From UBA6522 sp965237785 (GTDB taxonomy: Bacteria; Pseudomonadota; Gammaproteobacteria; Steroidobacterales; Rariloculaceae), in the NCBI GenBank assembly GCA_965237785.1, contig OZ250159.1:1116001-1180000 (forward strand): a DNA stretch of 64,000 bases, written 5' to 3'. This document shows, piece after piece, positions 8,118 through 17,035 of the stretch. Numbering within the stretch: the first letter of the stretch is position 1; the number at the start of each line of letters is the position of its first letter. The notes under the pieces are model-generated. The model did no database searches. It was not told the DNA's origin and was given only the letters and a program-made list of their open reading frames with translations. The position numbers and the translations under genes are program-made.

Positions 8118-9359
8118 ATGTCCAAGCGGCGAGTGGTCGTAACCGGTCTCGGCTTGATCGCCCCCACGGGCAACAACTGGAAGCGTGGTTGGGAAAACGT
8201 ACGCGATGGCGTCAGCGGCATCGGTGTGATCGATTCTTTCGATACCACCGGGTTCGCCACCACCTTCGGCGGCGTCATCAAGGACTTCGATGTGACCGAC
8301 TACATGTCGGTCAAGGACAGCCGCAAGGCCGATCGGTTCATGCACTACGGCATCGCGGCCTGCTCCGAGGCGTTCGAGGATGCCGGACTGGAGGTCGACG
8401 AATCGCAGGCTCATCGGTTCGGTGTGATCATGGGATCCGGCATCGGCGGGCTCAACACCATCGAGCAGAACTATGGGCGATATCAGGCGGGGGGGGCGCG
8501 GCGAATTTCGCCGTTCTTCGTTCCCGGCAGCATCGTCAACATGATCTCCGGCCATGTTTCCATCAAGTACGGCTTGACCGGCCTTAATCTGGCCCTGGTG
8601 ACCGCCTGCGCGACCTCAGCTCATTGCATAGGCCTGGCGGGACGGCTCATAGGGATCGGAGAAGCGGACGTCATCCTGGCGGGCGGCGCGGAGTACGCAA
8701 CCACGCCGCTTGGAATCGGTGGATTCTGCGCGGCACGAGCGCTCTCCACACGGAATGACGATCCGACCGGTGCCAGCCGACCCTGGGATCGGGATCGGGA
8801 CGGTTTTGTCCTCAGCGACGGGGCGGGTTGCCTGGTGCTGGAAGACTACGAGCACGCCACCCGGCGCGGGGCGCAAATCTACGGTGAACTGATCGGCTCC
8901 GCCATGAGCGGCGATGCGCATCACATTACCGCGCCGACTGAGGATGGGGCCGGCGCGGATCTGTGCATGCGCCTGGCTTTGAAAGATGCGCGCGTCAACC
9001 CCGAAGACGTGGACTACGTCAACGCGCATGGGACATCGACTCCCCTGGGCGATCTGTCGGAAACGCTGGCGATAAAGCGGACCTTCGGAGACTATGCGAA
9101 AAAACTGGTGATCAGTTCCACGAAATCCACCACCGGCCATACACTCGGCGCCGCCGGAGCGATCGAGGCGCTGTTTACCGTAATGGCCATACGGGATGGC
9201 GTAGTGCCGCCCACGATAAACCTGGAGAATCCCGATCCGGCGTGCGATCTGGACTACACGCCAAACGTCGCCCGTGAACTGGATGTGCAAATCGCGCTGT
9301 CAAATTCCTTCGGCTTCGGCGGCACCAACGGCACCGTCGTCTTCAGGAAATTCAGCTGA
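8118..9359 (+). CDS. fabF: 3-oxoacyl-[acyl-carrier-protein] synthase II
   Basis: Condensing enzyme of fatty acid elongation, 413 residues. The nucleophilic cysteine is in VTACATSAHC; the two active-site histidines are in NAHGTSTPLGD and STTGHTLGAAG. The glycine-rich end NSFGFGGTNGT is typical. Normally pabC or mltG follows directly; here the conserved neighbourhood is broken by a 14-kb island starting just after the stop. Confidence 0.96.
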   Translation: MSKRRVVVTGLGLIAPTGNNWKRGWENVRDGVSGIGVIDSFDTTGFATTFGGVIKDFDVTDYMSVKDSRKADRFMHYGIAACSEAFEDAGLEVDESQAHRFGVIMGSGIGGLNTIEQNYGRYQAGGARRISPFFVPGSIVNMISGHVSIKYGLTGLNLALVTACATSAHCIGLAGRLIGIGEADVILAGGAEYATTPLGIGGFCAARALSTRNDDPTGASRPWDRDRDGFVLSDGAGCLVLEDYEHATRRGAQIYGELIGSAMSGDAHHITAPTEDGAGADLCMRLALKDARVNPEDVDYVNAHGTSTPLGDLSETLAIKRTFGDYAKKLVISSTKSTTGHTLGAAGAIEALFTVMAIRDGVVPPTINLENPDPACDLDYTPNVARELDVQIALSNSFGFGGTNGTVVFRKFS

Positions 9360-9387
9360 CCGAAATTCTGTTCGGATCTGGCCCGAA

Positions 9388-9468
9388 ACGGACGCGAGCT
9401 ACATCGACCGCACCTCCGGCGAGCGCCTGCACCGCACCGAGTGGCACCGGGCGGTTTCGTTCCAGCCG
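9388..9468 (+). pseudogene. ssb-like fragment (plus-strand copy)
   Basis: About 27 codons read TDASYIDRTSGERLHRTEWH and continue RAVSFQ, matching the core of bacterial single-stranded DNA-binding protein around its conserved TEWHRVV segment. There is no start, no N-terminal strand and no C-terminal tail. It faces a second, diverged copy on the other strand (9521-9644), with about 50 bases between them. Confidence 0.65.
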
Positions 9469-9520
9469 GGATTAATCGATATGCACGAGAATCATTTTCA
9501 AGCATGCCAAGTAAGCGTGG

Positions 9521-9644
9521 CTGGAAACTGACCACCCGGTGCCACTCGGTCTTCTCGACCCGCTCGCCGGTGTTGCGGTCGACGAAGCTCTCGTCGGTGG
9601 CGATGGAGAGGTTCGCGATCCTTCCGCCGCTGGCCAGGTGGTTT
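9521..9644 (-). pseudogene. ssb-like fragment (minus-strand copy)
   Basis: About 41 codons on the minus strand read NHLASGGRIANLSIATDESF and then VDRNTGERVEKTEWHRVV, a close match to the N-terminal OB-fold of SSB (compare the MPNGGAVANLxLAT region). It lacks the first 20 or so residues and everything after VVSFQ. It is about 75% identical by eye to the plus-strand fragment at 9388-9468, so together they form an imperfect inverted repeat. Confidence 0.7.
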
Positions 9645-9793
9645 ACGGTTATGTCTGCACTTTACCGCCTGAGACCGAATGAGACGACATAAACCGCCAA
9701 TAATCATACATGTATAGCGATTATCCTTCAGTTTGGCCGACAATGACCGTCGGGAGATACCCTGGAATTTGATTTCTCGTGTTGACTATTTCG

Positions 9794-9821
9794 TTGACAT
9801 TCTTTGTGTTTTGGCTATCAT
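9794..9821 (+). promoter_or_regulatory. integrase promoter, probably giving a leaderless transcript
   Basis: A perfect -35 TTGACA (9794-9799), 16-base spacer and -10 TATCAT (9816-9821) sit right before the integrase ATG at 9829. Transcription would start at about 9828-9829, at the start codon itself, and there is no ribosome-binding site. Confidence 0.6.
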
Positions 9822-9828
9822 TTCGGCC

Positions 9829-11076
9829 ATGAATTTGCGCACGAAAAAACGAGTGGCCAAGGTTCGCCTCACGCTCACCAAACGCTCCGTCGAGTCCCTT
9901 GCGCCGTCCGCAGGACCCTGGATCGCCTGGGACGACAAGCTCACGGGCTTCGGCGTCAGGGTGCAACCCTCGGGCACCAAGTCCTTCCTGATCAACTACC
10001 GGGCGAACGGGGGTGGACGGTATTCTCCCAACCGCCGACTGGTCATTGGGCGCTTCGGGAGACTCACCGCCGCCGAGGCCCGCAGGACGGCCCAGTCGCT
10101 GTTGGGCCGGGTGGCGGCGGGAGAAGACCCCGCCGCGGAGCGGGCCGAAGCGAGAGGCCTCCCCACGCTGGGAGAAGCCTTCGAGGACTACATGGCCGTG
10201 AACCCGAACCGCTCGGCGAATACCAACAAGGTCTACCGGCAGAATCTCCGGGTGAATCTCTCCGACTGGGTGAACCGGCCACTGAACGCCATTTCCCGCC
10301 GGGACGTGGAGGCGCGCTTTCATCGCATCACCGAAAGACACGGATGGGCGGGGGCGAACCAGACGAATTCAATGCTGCGATCCATCTACCGCCGCCCGTG
10401 CGTGGATCACGAGGGACTGAAAAACCCGGTGGAGTTGTGGCTGGCCGCGGGCGGAAAGTTTCACCCTCACAGGAGACGAAGAATCTCCTCTCCCGCCGAA
10501 GTGCTACCCCGGTGGTGCGCGGGGATCGAGGCGGTGCCGATGCCCGAACCGGTCAGGGACATTCTCTGGATCGGGGTGTACACCGGGATGCGATTGGGCG
10601 AGGTGAAGTCGCTCCGATGGGAGCGGGTGGATCTCGAGAAACGGATCCTGCGGGTGGAGGAGACCAAGACGGGCGAGGTGCTGGAGCTGCCGATCACGGA
10701 CCAACTGGAGGCGGTGTTCAGTCGGCGCCTCGCCGAAGCCGAAGGTTCAGGCGAACCGGTGACCGGCTGGCTGTTTGCTTCTGCCAAGAGCGCCTCGGGG
10801 CACCTGGAGGACCTGTTCAAGTTCTATGCGCCGATTGGCCGGGTCGCCGGCACGAAATTCTGGTTCCACGGGCTGAGGAACAGTTTCATCTCCGTTGCGG
10901 AGCGCGAACTCCTGCTGCCGAGATCGCTGGTCAAGCGGCTGGTGAATCATGCGCGCGGCAGCGACGTCACCGAGGGGTACGCGGCGGACTGGACGGTGGA
11001 GCAGTTGCGGGAACCGGCGCAGCGGGTCGCGGACCGGATCGACATCCTTCGCGGGCTGCCCGAACGTTCCAGATGA
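9829..11076 (+). CDS. tyrosine recombinase / phage-type integrase
   Basis: Site-specific recombinase of 415 residues. Residues about 10-75 match the N-terminal arm-binding domain of P4-like integrases (LTGFGVRVQPSGTKSFLINYR), followed by a SAM-like core-binding domain and the catalytic domain. Catalytic residues: Arg255 in TGMRLGEV, His347 and Arg350 in HGLRNSF, a histidine at 374 in NHARG, and the nucleophile Tyr384 in TEGYAAD. The set is complete, so the enzyme may be active. The ATG at 9829 is preferred over an upstream start because the arm domain begins there and a strong promoter abuts it. It marks the left part of the island; no tRNA target lies next to it. Confidence 0.9.
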   Translation: MNLRTKKRVAKVRLTLTKRSVESLAPSAGPWIAWDDKLTGFGVRVQPSGTKSFLINYRANGGGRYSPNRRLVIGRFGRLTAAEARRTAQSLLGRVAAGEDPAAERAEARGLPTLGEAFEDYMAVNPNRSANTNKVYRQNLRVNLSDWVNRPLNAISRRDVEARFHRITERHGWAGANQTNSMLRSIYRRPCVDHEGLKNPVELWLAAGGKFHPHRRRRISSPAEVLPRWCAGIEAVPMPEPVRDILWIGVYTGMRLGEVKSLRWERVDLEKRILRVEETKTGEVLELPITDQLEAVFSRRLAEAEGSGEPVTGWLFASAKSASGHLEDLFKFYAPIGRVAGTKFWFHGLRNSFISVAERELLLPRSLVKRLVNHARGSDVTEGYAADWTVEQLREPAQRVADRIDILRGLPERSR

Positions 11077-11095
11077 CTTGAGCGGATTTCGCGGA

Positions 11096-11344
11096 TCAGA
11101 CCAGCAGCAACCGCACCAGGATCGCAACGTTCAGCGCCGCCACCAAGCCGAGCACCCACTTGATCGCGCCCAACTCGGCTCGCTGCGCGCCCATTTCCGT
11201 GCGCAGGGCGGCGATGTCGTCCTTCGTTGCAAGGTCGCCCTGACCGGCCCGAACGATCCTTGCAACGGCCTCGGCCTGGGGCTGTTCGAAGCCGGCGGCC
11301 TGCAGCTCCTTCGCGGCGCTCAATGTATCGAATGCGGCAGCCAT
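11096..11344 (-). CDS. small coiled-coil membrane protein (DUF1640-like)
   Basis: An 82-residue protein with a helical start (FDTLSAAKELQAAGFEQPQA), the recurrent motif GQGDLATKDDIAALRTEM, a short coiled coil and a C-terminal membrane helix WVLGLVAALNVAILVRLLLV. This plan is that of small CCDC90/DUF1640-type proteins common in proteobacteria and on mobile elements; the function is unknown. It ends 19 bases from the integrase, on the opposite strand. Family assignment is from the motif only. Confidence 0.6.
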   Translation of the reverse strand: MAAAFDTLSAAKELQAAGFEQPQAEAVARIVRAGQGDLATKDDIAALRTEMGAQRAELGAIKWVLGLVAALNVAILVRLLLV

Positions 11345-12943
11345 GCGGGAATTATACTCCCAATGCGATGGCGACGGGACGGGGATGTTGAGAGCAAAAA
11401 AGAACTGTCCGCCTTATAGCACAAGGGTTGTCCGGTCCCCTCGATCTTTATCTTGGTGAGAAAACTGGTTGCAGGTCCTGTGGATTTGGTGGGAGAAAGG
11501 CACGCGAGTGGTGTGTCGGGCGAACTGGGGGAGTATAGCCGGTGGCGGCCGAGAGTCGCCGGACGCTCAGACGAGCCGCTGCTGCCGATGCCCGTCCTGG
11601 GCGAGATCCAGGTACGCGGCCCGGATCAGCGCCCGAATGAGCTGGGATTGACTCGGCGGCGGCAAGCCGAACCGGGCGGTCTGGTTCGCCTTGTGCTCGA
11701 GAAGCCGGGGTTTCCCAAGATGCTCATGACGGCTGAAGCGCGCAGTCGGAATGCCTGGTTCCGGAAATTCCCCAACAACGCGGAAACGGTCCGAAAATGC
11801 TCGCGCAATTCGGTGCGCACCACGGCGATTCTCCGGAGAACCGCACCATAACCTGCTGAAATAAATGAACTAAGTTCGAACCAATTTTCGAGCGTATATG
11901 AAAATGATATACGCTGTCACTGCCAGAGCATTCAGCTTTTCCCAAGGCTCCGGCACCCGTTTTTGGCGGGCCGCAGGTGGCTCCAGCGTAGCCGAGCGTA
12001 GTCAGGCGTAGCCAACGGTATCTTCTGCCCTCTTGGGCACCGGGGTGCGGTCGGTGTGTAAGTCTTGACGTCCGCCAGGACGTTGACTGAAATGGCGTTT
12101 TCGACGAACCGCTGTTGACAGGCTCACGGGGGTATTCTGCAAGGCAAAGCCCAAGCGGCGCATGAGCGGGATCAGGTCGATGAGGATCTTGGGATTTTGC
12201 AGTTCCGCGACCGCATGAATGACAATCCTGGCATGGGCCTGGTGACATCACGGGATGGCGATTTCAACGAATCCGCCAAGACGCAAATGGGCACAGGAGG
12301 TGCCGAATCGCCGAATACGGTCAGCGGGCCATTCGCACAAGGGCAACGGAAACGGCTCGATCAGCTTAGCATCGGGCGGGGTCGTTGAAGCCGCGGGGTC
12401 GATGTTCGCATTCGCAATTACGCGGCAGTCGACAGAAGAGCCGGTGCACAGGGTATCGAGGCAATATCAGGGGCGGGGCGCTCGTAGGGTAACGGCTGCG
12501 TCGCGATCACGGGAGTTGACGCTGTAGAAGCGGCAGTGGCGTGCGCGGAAATTTGCGGCAAGGCCGTCGTGGAACAGGCGATTCGCCAGCGACGGTCACC
12601 GTGCGGGCATTCGATTGTCGCGGTGTGCATTCCCGGCGCGTGCGGCAGACGGTTGGTGTCAATCGACGGGTGACGCGGTGACAACAACGCTCAAGTCTCG
12701 GGAACCCAACGGGATACCTCGGACAAGGCGTATGCGCAGTTGACGATGCGGCGGCAAGGTCGATAATCGCTATCACGACCGTCATGAACCAGGCGACGTG
12801 CCAGACGGCGGTCCCCGTGCCGGCATTCGGTTATGGTGGTGCGTATTTTCCGGCCGGGCGAGAGTCTGTTGGCGTCAATCGGCGCGCGACGAATTGTGGA
12901 CCGCTGCGAAGTTGGCGAATAGGGTAACCGGGCAAATGACAAT
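11345..12943. other. gene-poor decayed stretch of the island
   Basis: No convincing gene spans these 1.6 kb. On the minus strand there are protein-like but start-less open frames: one ending at 11567 (ends AYLDLAQDGHRQQRLV) and one from about 12230 down to 12002 (contains ELQNPKILIDLIPLMRRLGF). Neither was recognised. A pair of diverged direct repeats occupies 12525-12905. The rest shows no clear coding, RNA or insertion-sequence signal. Confidence 0.5.
12525..12905. repeat. two diverged direct repeats of about 180 bp
   Basis: The segment around 12540-12680 and the segment around 12735-12900 align with each other: GGCATTCGATTGTCG against GGCATTCGGTTATGG, and GGTGTCAATCGACGGG against GGCGTCAATCGGCGCG. 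Read on the minus strand both give related peptides (IDTNRLPHAP ... ECPHGDRRW and IDANRLSPGR ... ECRHGDRRL), so the repeat may be decayed coding sequence. Origin unknown. Confidence 0.5.
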
Positions 12944-14290
12944 TTGCATTCAGGCTTGGCGCAGGTGGCCGAAAAGAGCGTGATTGGAGAGCTTGTGAGG
13001 CTGAGGGATCACGTTGTTGACTTAGCGCATTTCGCCGACGAGCGGATGTTCGCGGAGATGTCCGAGGGCATTCCCCTTATCGTCGAGAGCGCTGAGGAAC
13101 TGGATGAAGCCGGCCGGCAGTTGTTTGAAGCCGGGGAGTTTCGCGCCAGCACGATCATCAAAGGGCTCGCGGAGGAAGAGGCGGCGAAAGTGCTGATACT
13201 TCTGGACTCGGTGCGGTGCCCACCGGATCCCAAGTCGAAGAAGAAGTGCTTGAGGGGTTTCTACCAACACTTGGCGAAGCGCGTCTATTCAGCGGTGAAC
13301 TCGCTCCCCAACATCTTGTCATTCGGCGAATTGTCCGAATTCGTAGAGTACGAGTGCGAAACGTTCTATCTGGATGGTCCCCGCGGCGTGGATTGGATTT
13401 TCACGAACGCTATCACTACCGAAAGGGAGAACAAGATGTACGTGGACTATGTCCGCGATATCACTGAGCCGAAAGGCAAGTACAATTGGAGCGTGCCACA
13501 GGTTCTCCCGCCGCTTGTCGGAACCTATCAACACCCCCCGGTCGTGCGTCTTGCTCGTGCCCTTTGTGATGCCGGAGCAAGTTCTGCGCCGGGGCTCGCG
13601 TGTATCGCGGGCCTGTGGCGAGGGTTTCGTCCAGAGAGTGGGACGAGTCGTGCAGATCTGAGGTGCGTAATTGAACGGACGCTAGAACGCCTTGATAAAG
13701 AGCACATCGGTGCGATTAATCAGGTAGCAGCGAGTCTGATTCTCTCAGAATGGTCGTTCCCGTTGTGGCCGCTCAACTTGGTCAAGAGCAATTCCCGGGG
13801 CGGCTCTTTGGAGGAATTGCAGGCAAAGCGAAGGAGCGCCATCGAGCGGATTGAGAAGATCGAAGCGAGAAGGGAGCCGCGGCCAGCGATAACGCGTGTC
13901 AAGGTGGAGGCCATGAGCAACGCGCACGATGCCTGGCGGAAGGAGGTCGCGGAACGAACAGCGACCAGAGACTCGAGCGCCGGCGAAAAGCTGAAGCCGA
14001 GGTCGTTGGCTGACTTGGCGGCGGAGCGGGACTTGCCCTCCTACATGAGAATGAAGGAGATGTTCGTGGAGCTGAGCGATCACGAGCGGACGGTGCTGTT
14101 GGCCTTAGCGTGGTTCACCCGCGACGCGGTTGCCGATTGGCCAAAGGCATATGCCAAAGCGACGGCCAGTTACCCCACGCTGGACCAGATGTATCAGCTC
14201 GGTCTGGGGCGGAATTGGTTGGCGGGACTAAACCGTTGGGAGGAATCACCATCGAGGTTCGAACTGGGACGGTGGCATAGTATTATCTGA
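12944..14290 (+). CDS. HEPN/AbiV-like protein of unknown function
   Basis: A 448-residue protein. Residues about 50-115 look like the HEPN fold of the AbiV abortive-infection family: two helices with AGEFRASTIIKGLAEEEAAKVLIL, then KKKCLRGFYQHLAKRVY, in which Arg104 and His109 form the Rx4H signature of HEPN ribonucleases. The remaining 330 residues are mostly helical and unrecognised, and longer than usual for AbiV. Start is uncertain: TTG at 12944 opens the frame, with GTG codons at 12965 and 12980. It heads a run with a DUF6804 membrane protein 36 bases downstream and a Sel1-repeat protein. An RNase toxin or phage-defence role is inference from the motif and the island setting. Confidence 0.55.
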   Translation: MHSGLAQVAEKSVIGELVRLRDHVVDLAHFADERMFAEMSEGIPLIVESAEELDEAGRQLFEAGEFRASTIIKGLAEEEAAKVLILLDSVRCPPDPKSKKKCLRGFYQHLAKRVYSAVNSLPNILSFGELSEFVEYECETFYLDGPRGVDWIFTNAITTERENKMYVDYVRDITEPKGKYNWSVPQVLPPLVGTYQHPPVVRLARALCDAGASSAPGLACIAGLWRGFRPESGTSRADLRCVIERTLERLDKEHIGAINQVAASLILSEWSFPLWPLNLVKSNSRGGSLEELQAKRRSAIERIEKIEARREPRPAITRVKVEAMSNAHDAWRKEVAERTATRDSSAGEKLKPRSLADLAAERDLPSYMRMKEMFVELSDHERTVLLALAWFTRDAVADWPKAYAKATASYPTLDQMYQLGLGRNWLAGLNRWEESPSRFELGRWHSII

Positions 14291-14326
14291 ATTGGCGAGT
14301 GAGACTGTGCTGGGAAGGGGGCAACG

Positions 14327-14923
14327 GTGTCGAATCTCGACAAGCTGAAAAGATCGGCGCCGATTGCTTCGCAGGACTCGAAGAAATCGGCAAATGGCGG
14401 TCGACAGCGGATCGGTCCGGCGGGAACGCGGTTATCAGGCAGCGCGATACGCTCGGATTCAGCCGATGCTTCCTTTCGCCATCATTGGATCTTGTGGGCA
14501 GGGCCAGTTGCGATGCTGCTGGCGGCTTTGCTCCCGTGGCCGTATGGCTACTACAACTTCCTCAGGTTTTGCGTCTGTGGGGCGGCGGCTTTTCTGGCGT
14601 ATCAGCAATGGACTCATGACGATGCCGCAAGCAAGTGGGTCGTCGTGCTCGTCGCAATCGCGCTCTTGTACAACCCGTTTGTACCCGTTTATCTGACTCG
14701 CGAGATCTGGACCGTGCTGAACGTCGGCACGGCGATAGCCCTGGTTGGACACTACCGCTCATTGCGGCGACTGCTCCGACAGACCGTCGAGAACTCACCG
14801 CAGATCGGGCGCACACTCTCGAGGCGGACGCCGGTCCGGGCAGGGAAGTCGCGCGCTTTCTCCCTGCTCTCAGCAGTCGGTAGGGGCATCCGCGTGTTCA
14901 AACAGCGCGACGGCGGAGGATGA
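14327..14923 (+). CDS. DUF6804-like membrane protein
   Basis: A 198-residue protein with a polar N-terminal 50 residues, then four predicted membrane helices. The segment LLPWPYGYYNFLRFCVCG with VALLYNPFVPVYLTREIW later matches the DUF6804 pattern, in which a YNP motif lies between the last two helices. The N-terminal and C-terminal extensions are longer than the usual 100-residue family member. GTG start with GGAAGGGGG seven bases upstream. The stop overlaps the next start as ATGA, so it is translated with the Sel1 gene. Function unknown. Confidence 0.7.
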   Translation: MSNLDKLKRSAPIASQDSKKSANGGRQRIGPAGTRLSGSAIRSDSADASFRHHWILWAGPVAMLLAALLPWPYGYYNFLRFCVCGAAAFLAYQQWTHDDAASKWVVVLVAIALLYNPFVPVYLTREIWTVLNVGTAIALVGHYRSLRRLLRQTVENSPQIGRTLSRRTPVRAGKSRAFSLLSAVGRGIRVFKQRDGGG

Positions 14924-15729
14924 GCGGCGCAGACGAAGTCCGTAGGCTGGCGCGTGAGGAGGCAGAACGTGGCGTTGCCGACGCGCAGGTCGCTCTCGGG
15001 GTGATGTACCTCACCGCGCAGGGGGTTGAGCGGGACGCGGAGAAGGCACTCTCTTGGCTCCTGAAGGCTGCGGATCAGTCCGACACCGATGCACTGTATA
15101 ACTTGGGCATCGTATTTGACACCGGGTTCTTCGGAATGCGACCGCCAGACGCAATTGAGGCGCTGAGTTGGTTCCGCCGGGCTGCGAGCCAAGGACATGA
15201 TGGAGCCAAATACAACCTCGGTGTTGCCTACGCGGAGGGAAAGGGCGTGACTCCGGATCGTGCGCGAGCCATCGAGTGGTGGCGGGAGGCTGCGGAAGCG
15301 GGCAATGCTCGTGCTCAGTACAACCTCGGTGTGAGCTACAGCAACGGCGAAGGGGTTGCCCGCGACGACGTGCAAGCCGTGGCGTGGTGGGAGAAGGCCG
15401 CGATGCCGCCCAACCCTGCCGCGAAACCTGAAAAAGCATACTACTCGGCGCCTAGTGGAATAATCGTCAGGAAGGGGCTCGGCGACGCTGGACGGGGGGA
15501 GCACGGCTATGCCGATGCCCAGTACCACTTGGCCCGCATGTATGCATTGGGCCAAGGGGTGGACCGCGACAACGCGCGATCGGCAGAATGGCTGCGGCGC
15601 GCGGCTGAACAGGGACATAGTGGTGCACGGCCTGCGCTATCAGGTAGATTCTGGCGGCGCGCTCTTTTGGCGGGGGGAGTTGTCTTGGTTACCGTGCTAA
15701 TCCTGACGGTCTTCGTGGCGGCCAATTGA
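14920..15729 (+). CDS. Sel1-repeat protein with C-terminal membrane anchor
   Basis: A 269-residue protein of at least five Sel1-type (TPR-like) repeats, each with the pattern GDAxAQYNLGVxYxxGxGVxxD...AxxWxxxAA. Examples are VALGVMYLTAQGVERD near residue 25, KYNLGVAYAEGKGVTPDR near 106 and QYNLGVSYSNGEGVARDD near 142. A final helix LLAGGVVLVTVLILTVFVA anchors it in the membrane with the repeats on the N-terminal side. Sel1 repeats mediate protein-protein contacts. Its ATGA overlap with the DUF6804 gene and proximity to the HEPN-like gene suggest a three-gene unit. Confidence 0.85.
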   Translation: MSGADEVRRLAREEAERGVADAQVALGVMYLTAQGVERDAEKALSWLLKAADQSDTDALYNLGIVFDTGFFGMRPPDAIEALSWFRRAASQGHDGAKYNLGVAYAEGKGVTPDRARAIEWWREAAEAGNARAQYNLGVSYSNGEGVARDDVQAVAWWEKAAMPPNPAAKPEKAYYSAPSGIIVRKGLGDAGRGEHGYADAQYHLARMYALGQGVDRDNARSAEWLRRAAEQGHSGARPALSGRFWRRALLAGGVVLVTVLILTVFVAAN

Positions 15730-15927
15730 GTGTTGTAACCGATCGGATGCATCCTGTTGTTGGGTTTGGTATGCAAAGCGCCAGGAAGCGCTGGATGACG
15801 AAGTACAAGGCCGAGTGCTCAATTGTGCTTACCAGCGCGGTCATTCGCGGGAGAGTGCGCTGGATGTCGTGGGCGTTGAACTATGTGACAACGCGCTGAC
15901 GAGATTACAGCGCTTGCATGAATTGCC

Positions 15928-16104
15928 ATGATCGACTGGTTGATTTCTGTTCTCTCCACCATCTGGGAATGGAGAATGCTGTTGCCGTTTGAGGGCTGGC
16001 GCGCTATCTATGGGATGTGGTTCTTTTTGTTGCTCTTGGCTCTTTTCGTCGGTGTTCCCGTCTGGGCTCTCATCTCGATCAGGCGTTTTTTCAGGTCGCG
16101 CTGA
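15928..16104 (+). CDS. small membrane protein, 58 residues
   Basis: A short open frame beginning MIDWLISVLSTIWEW with a strong membrane helix (GMWFFLLLLALFVGVPVWAL) and a basic end IRRFFRSR. Its ATG overlaps the stop of an upstream protein-like frame that lacks a clear start (about 15770-15931, ending LTRLQRLHELP), which suggests a decayed or GTG-initiated partner. No family recognised. The charge pattern suggests the C-terminus faces the cytoplasm. Confidence 0.5.
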   Translation: MIDWLISVLSTIWEWRMLLPFEGWRAIYGMWFFLLLLALFVGVPVWALISIRRFFRSR

Positions 16105-16147
16105 TCTGCCAACTTAGGTATGTAATCCCAATTTGAAAAGAAATCGG

Positions 16148-16681
16148 ATGAACAAGCTGCTAATCGGAATTACCACTCTGGCCGCGCCGATCATGGTTGG
16201 ATGTCAGGATGCGGAGAACTCAGACCATGTTGCGATACTTTTGCGAACTTTCGACGCGGTATGTATCAGCACGCGTCTTGACGAAAGTATCTTTCACGCC
16301 CAAATGAGCTTGTTCGGCGACACCATGGAGGTGCCAGCGGATGAGCTACGTATGATGTCCCCAACCAACATTGCAGGCTATTACTTGACAGACGTTGAAG
16401 GGCAGACTTTTGTCGCGGTGATGGGGCTGACACAAGCCGACGACATATCGTCGAGAAATTGCGGGGTCTTGACACGATCCGTTGGATTCGAGGAAGCAGT
16501 AGCGCTGGTTGCAGAAAATTTCCCGGTTGAGAAGTTGGATGAATTTAGCCAAGGAATCAGTCGCTATGTGACTTTCCAAGGGTACTTGGCAGGATACCCT
16601 GACAACATGGCCATTTCGGTACAGGGCGGCGAGCGAGTCACGGGCGTCTATCTATACGAGTTACCCTCAGCTGGGCGATGA
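16148..16681 (+). CDS. putative lipoprotein of unknown function
   Basis: A 177-residue protein with a signal peptide MNKLLIGITTLAAPIMVGCQ whose IMVGC is a plausible lipobox. The mature part contains two further cysteines (DAVCIST and SRNCGVL) that could pair. I do not recognise a characterised family. The ATG at 16148 is chosen over a TTG 15 bases upstream because it places the signal helix normally. It lies downstream of the Sel1 gene and the small membrane protein in the cargo part of the island. Confidence 0.65.
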   Translation: MNKLLIGITTLAAPIMVGCQDAENSDHVAILLRTFDAVCISTRLDESIFHAQMSLFGDTMEVPADELRMMSPTNIAGYYLTDVEGQTFVAVMGLTQADDISSRNCGVLTRSVGFEEAVALVAENFPVEKLDEFSQGISRYVTFQGYLAGYPDNMAISVQGGERVTGVYLYELPSAGR

Positions 16682-17035
16682 CGCATTGGACTCAATTTGA
16701 ATTGCTTTGTTGATAACGCTGGCTGCAGTCTTCGCTATTGCGAAAAGATGCGCGCCGGCGAGGCGGGGAACCGGGCGTGCTCCAATACCGTCGATGCTCA
16801 AACAAGTTGCCGGCCAGAGGCAGCTATTTTCCGCCCTGATCGGCTGGCTGGCAGGGGTTTCGCAAAGATTGTTTGGCCGTAGGCTTCCGAGTTTCGGTTT
16901 TGTGTAGATTTGCGTTGGTTGACGCTCACCTACCGTGGTACGCAGTGAATCTCGCACGACTTGCGCCCTTCCGCGGAACCATGCGCGGCAATGACGGTAC
17001 CGGCGTCGCCCTGAAGCGCTTGAAGGGAAATTGGC
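16682..17035. other. intergenic stretch with no clear gene
   Basis: I see no supported gene. A 66-residue frame at 16707-16907 starts with TTG TTG and has a hydrophobic start, but there is no ribosome-binding site or recognised motif. Confidence 0.4.

Noticed and set aside
9360..9400. Direct-repeat attachment sites for the island at the fabF end and before mltG
   Set aside because: By-eye comparison of the two ends gave only short chance matches.
11453..11851. 132-codon plus-strand frame after the integrase
   Set aside because: Composition is unlike protein and no ribosome-binding site is seen; the minus strand of the same stretch looks more coding.
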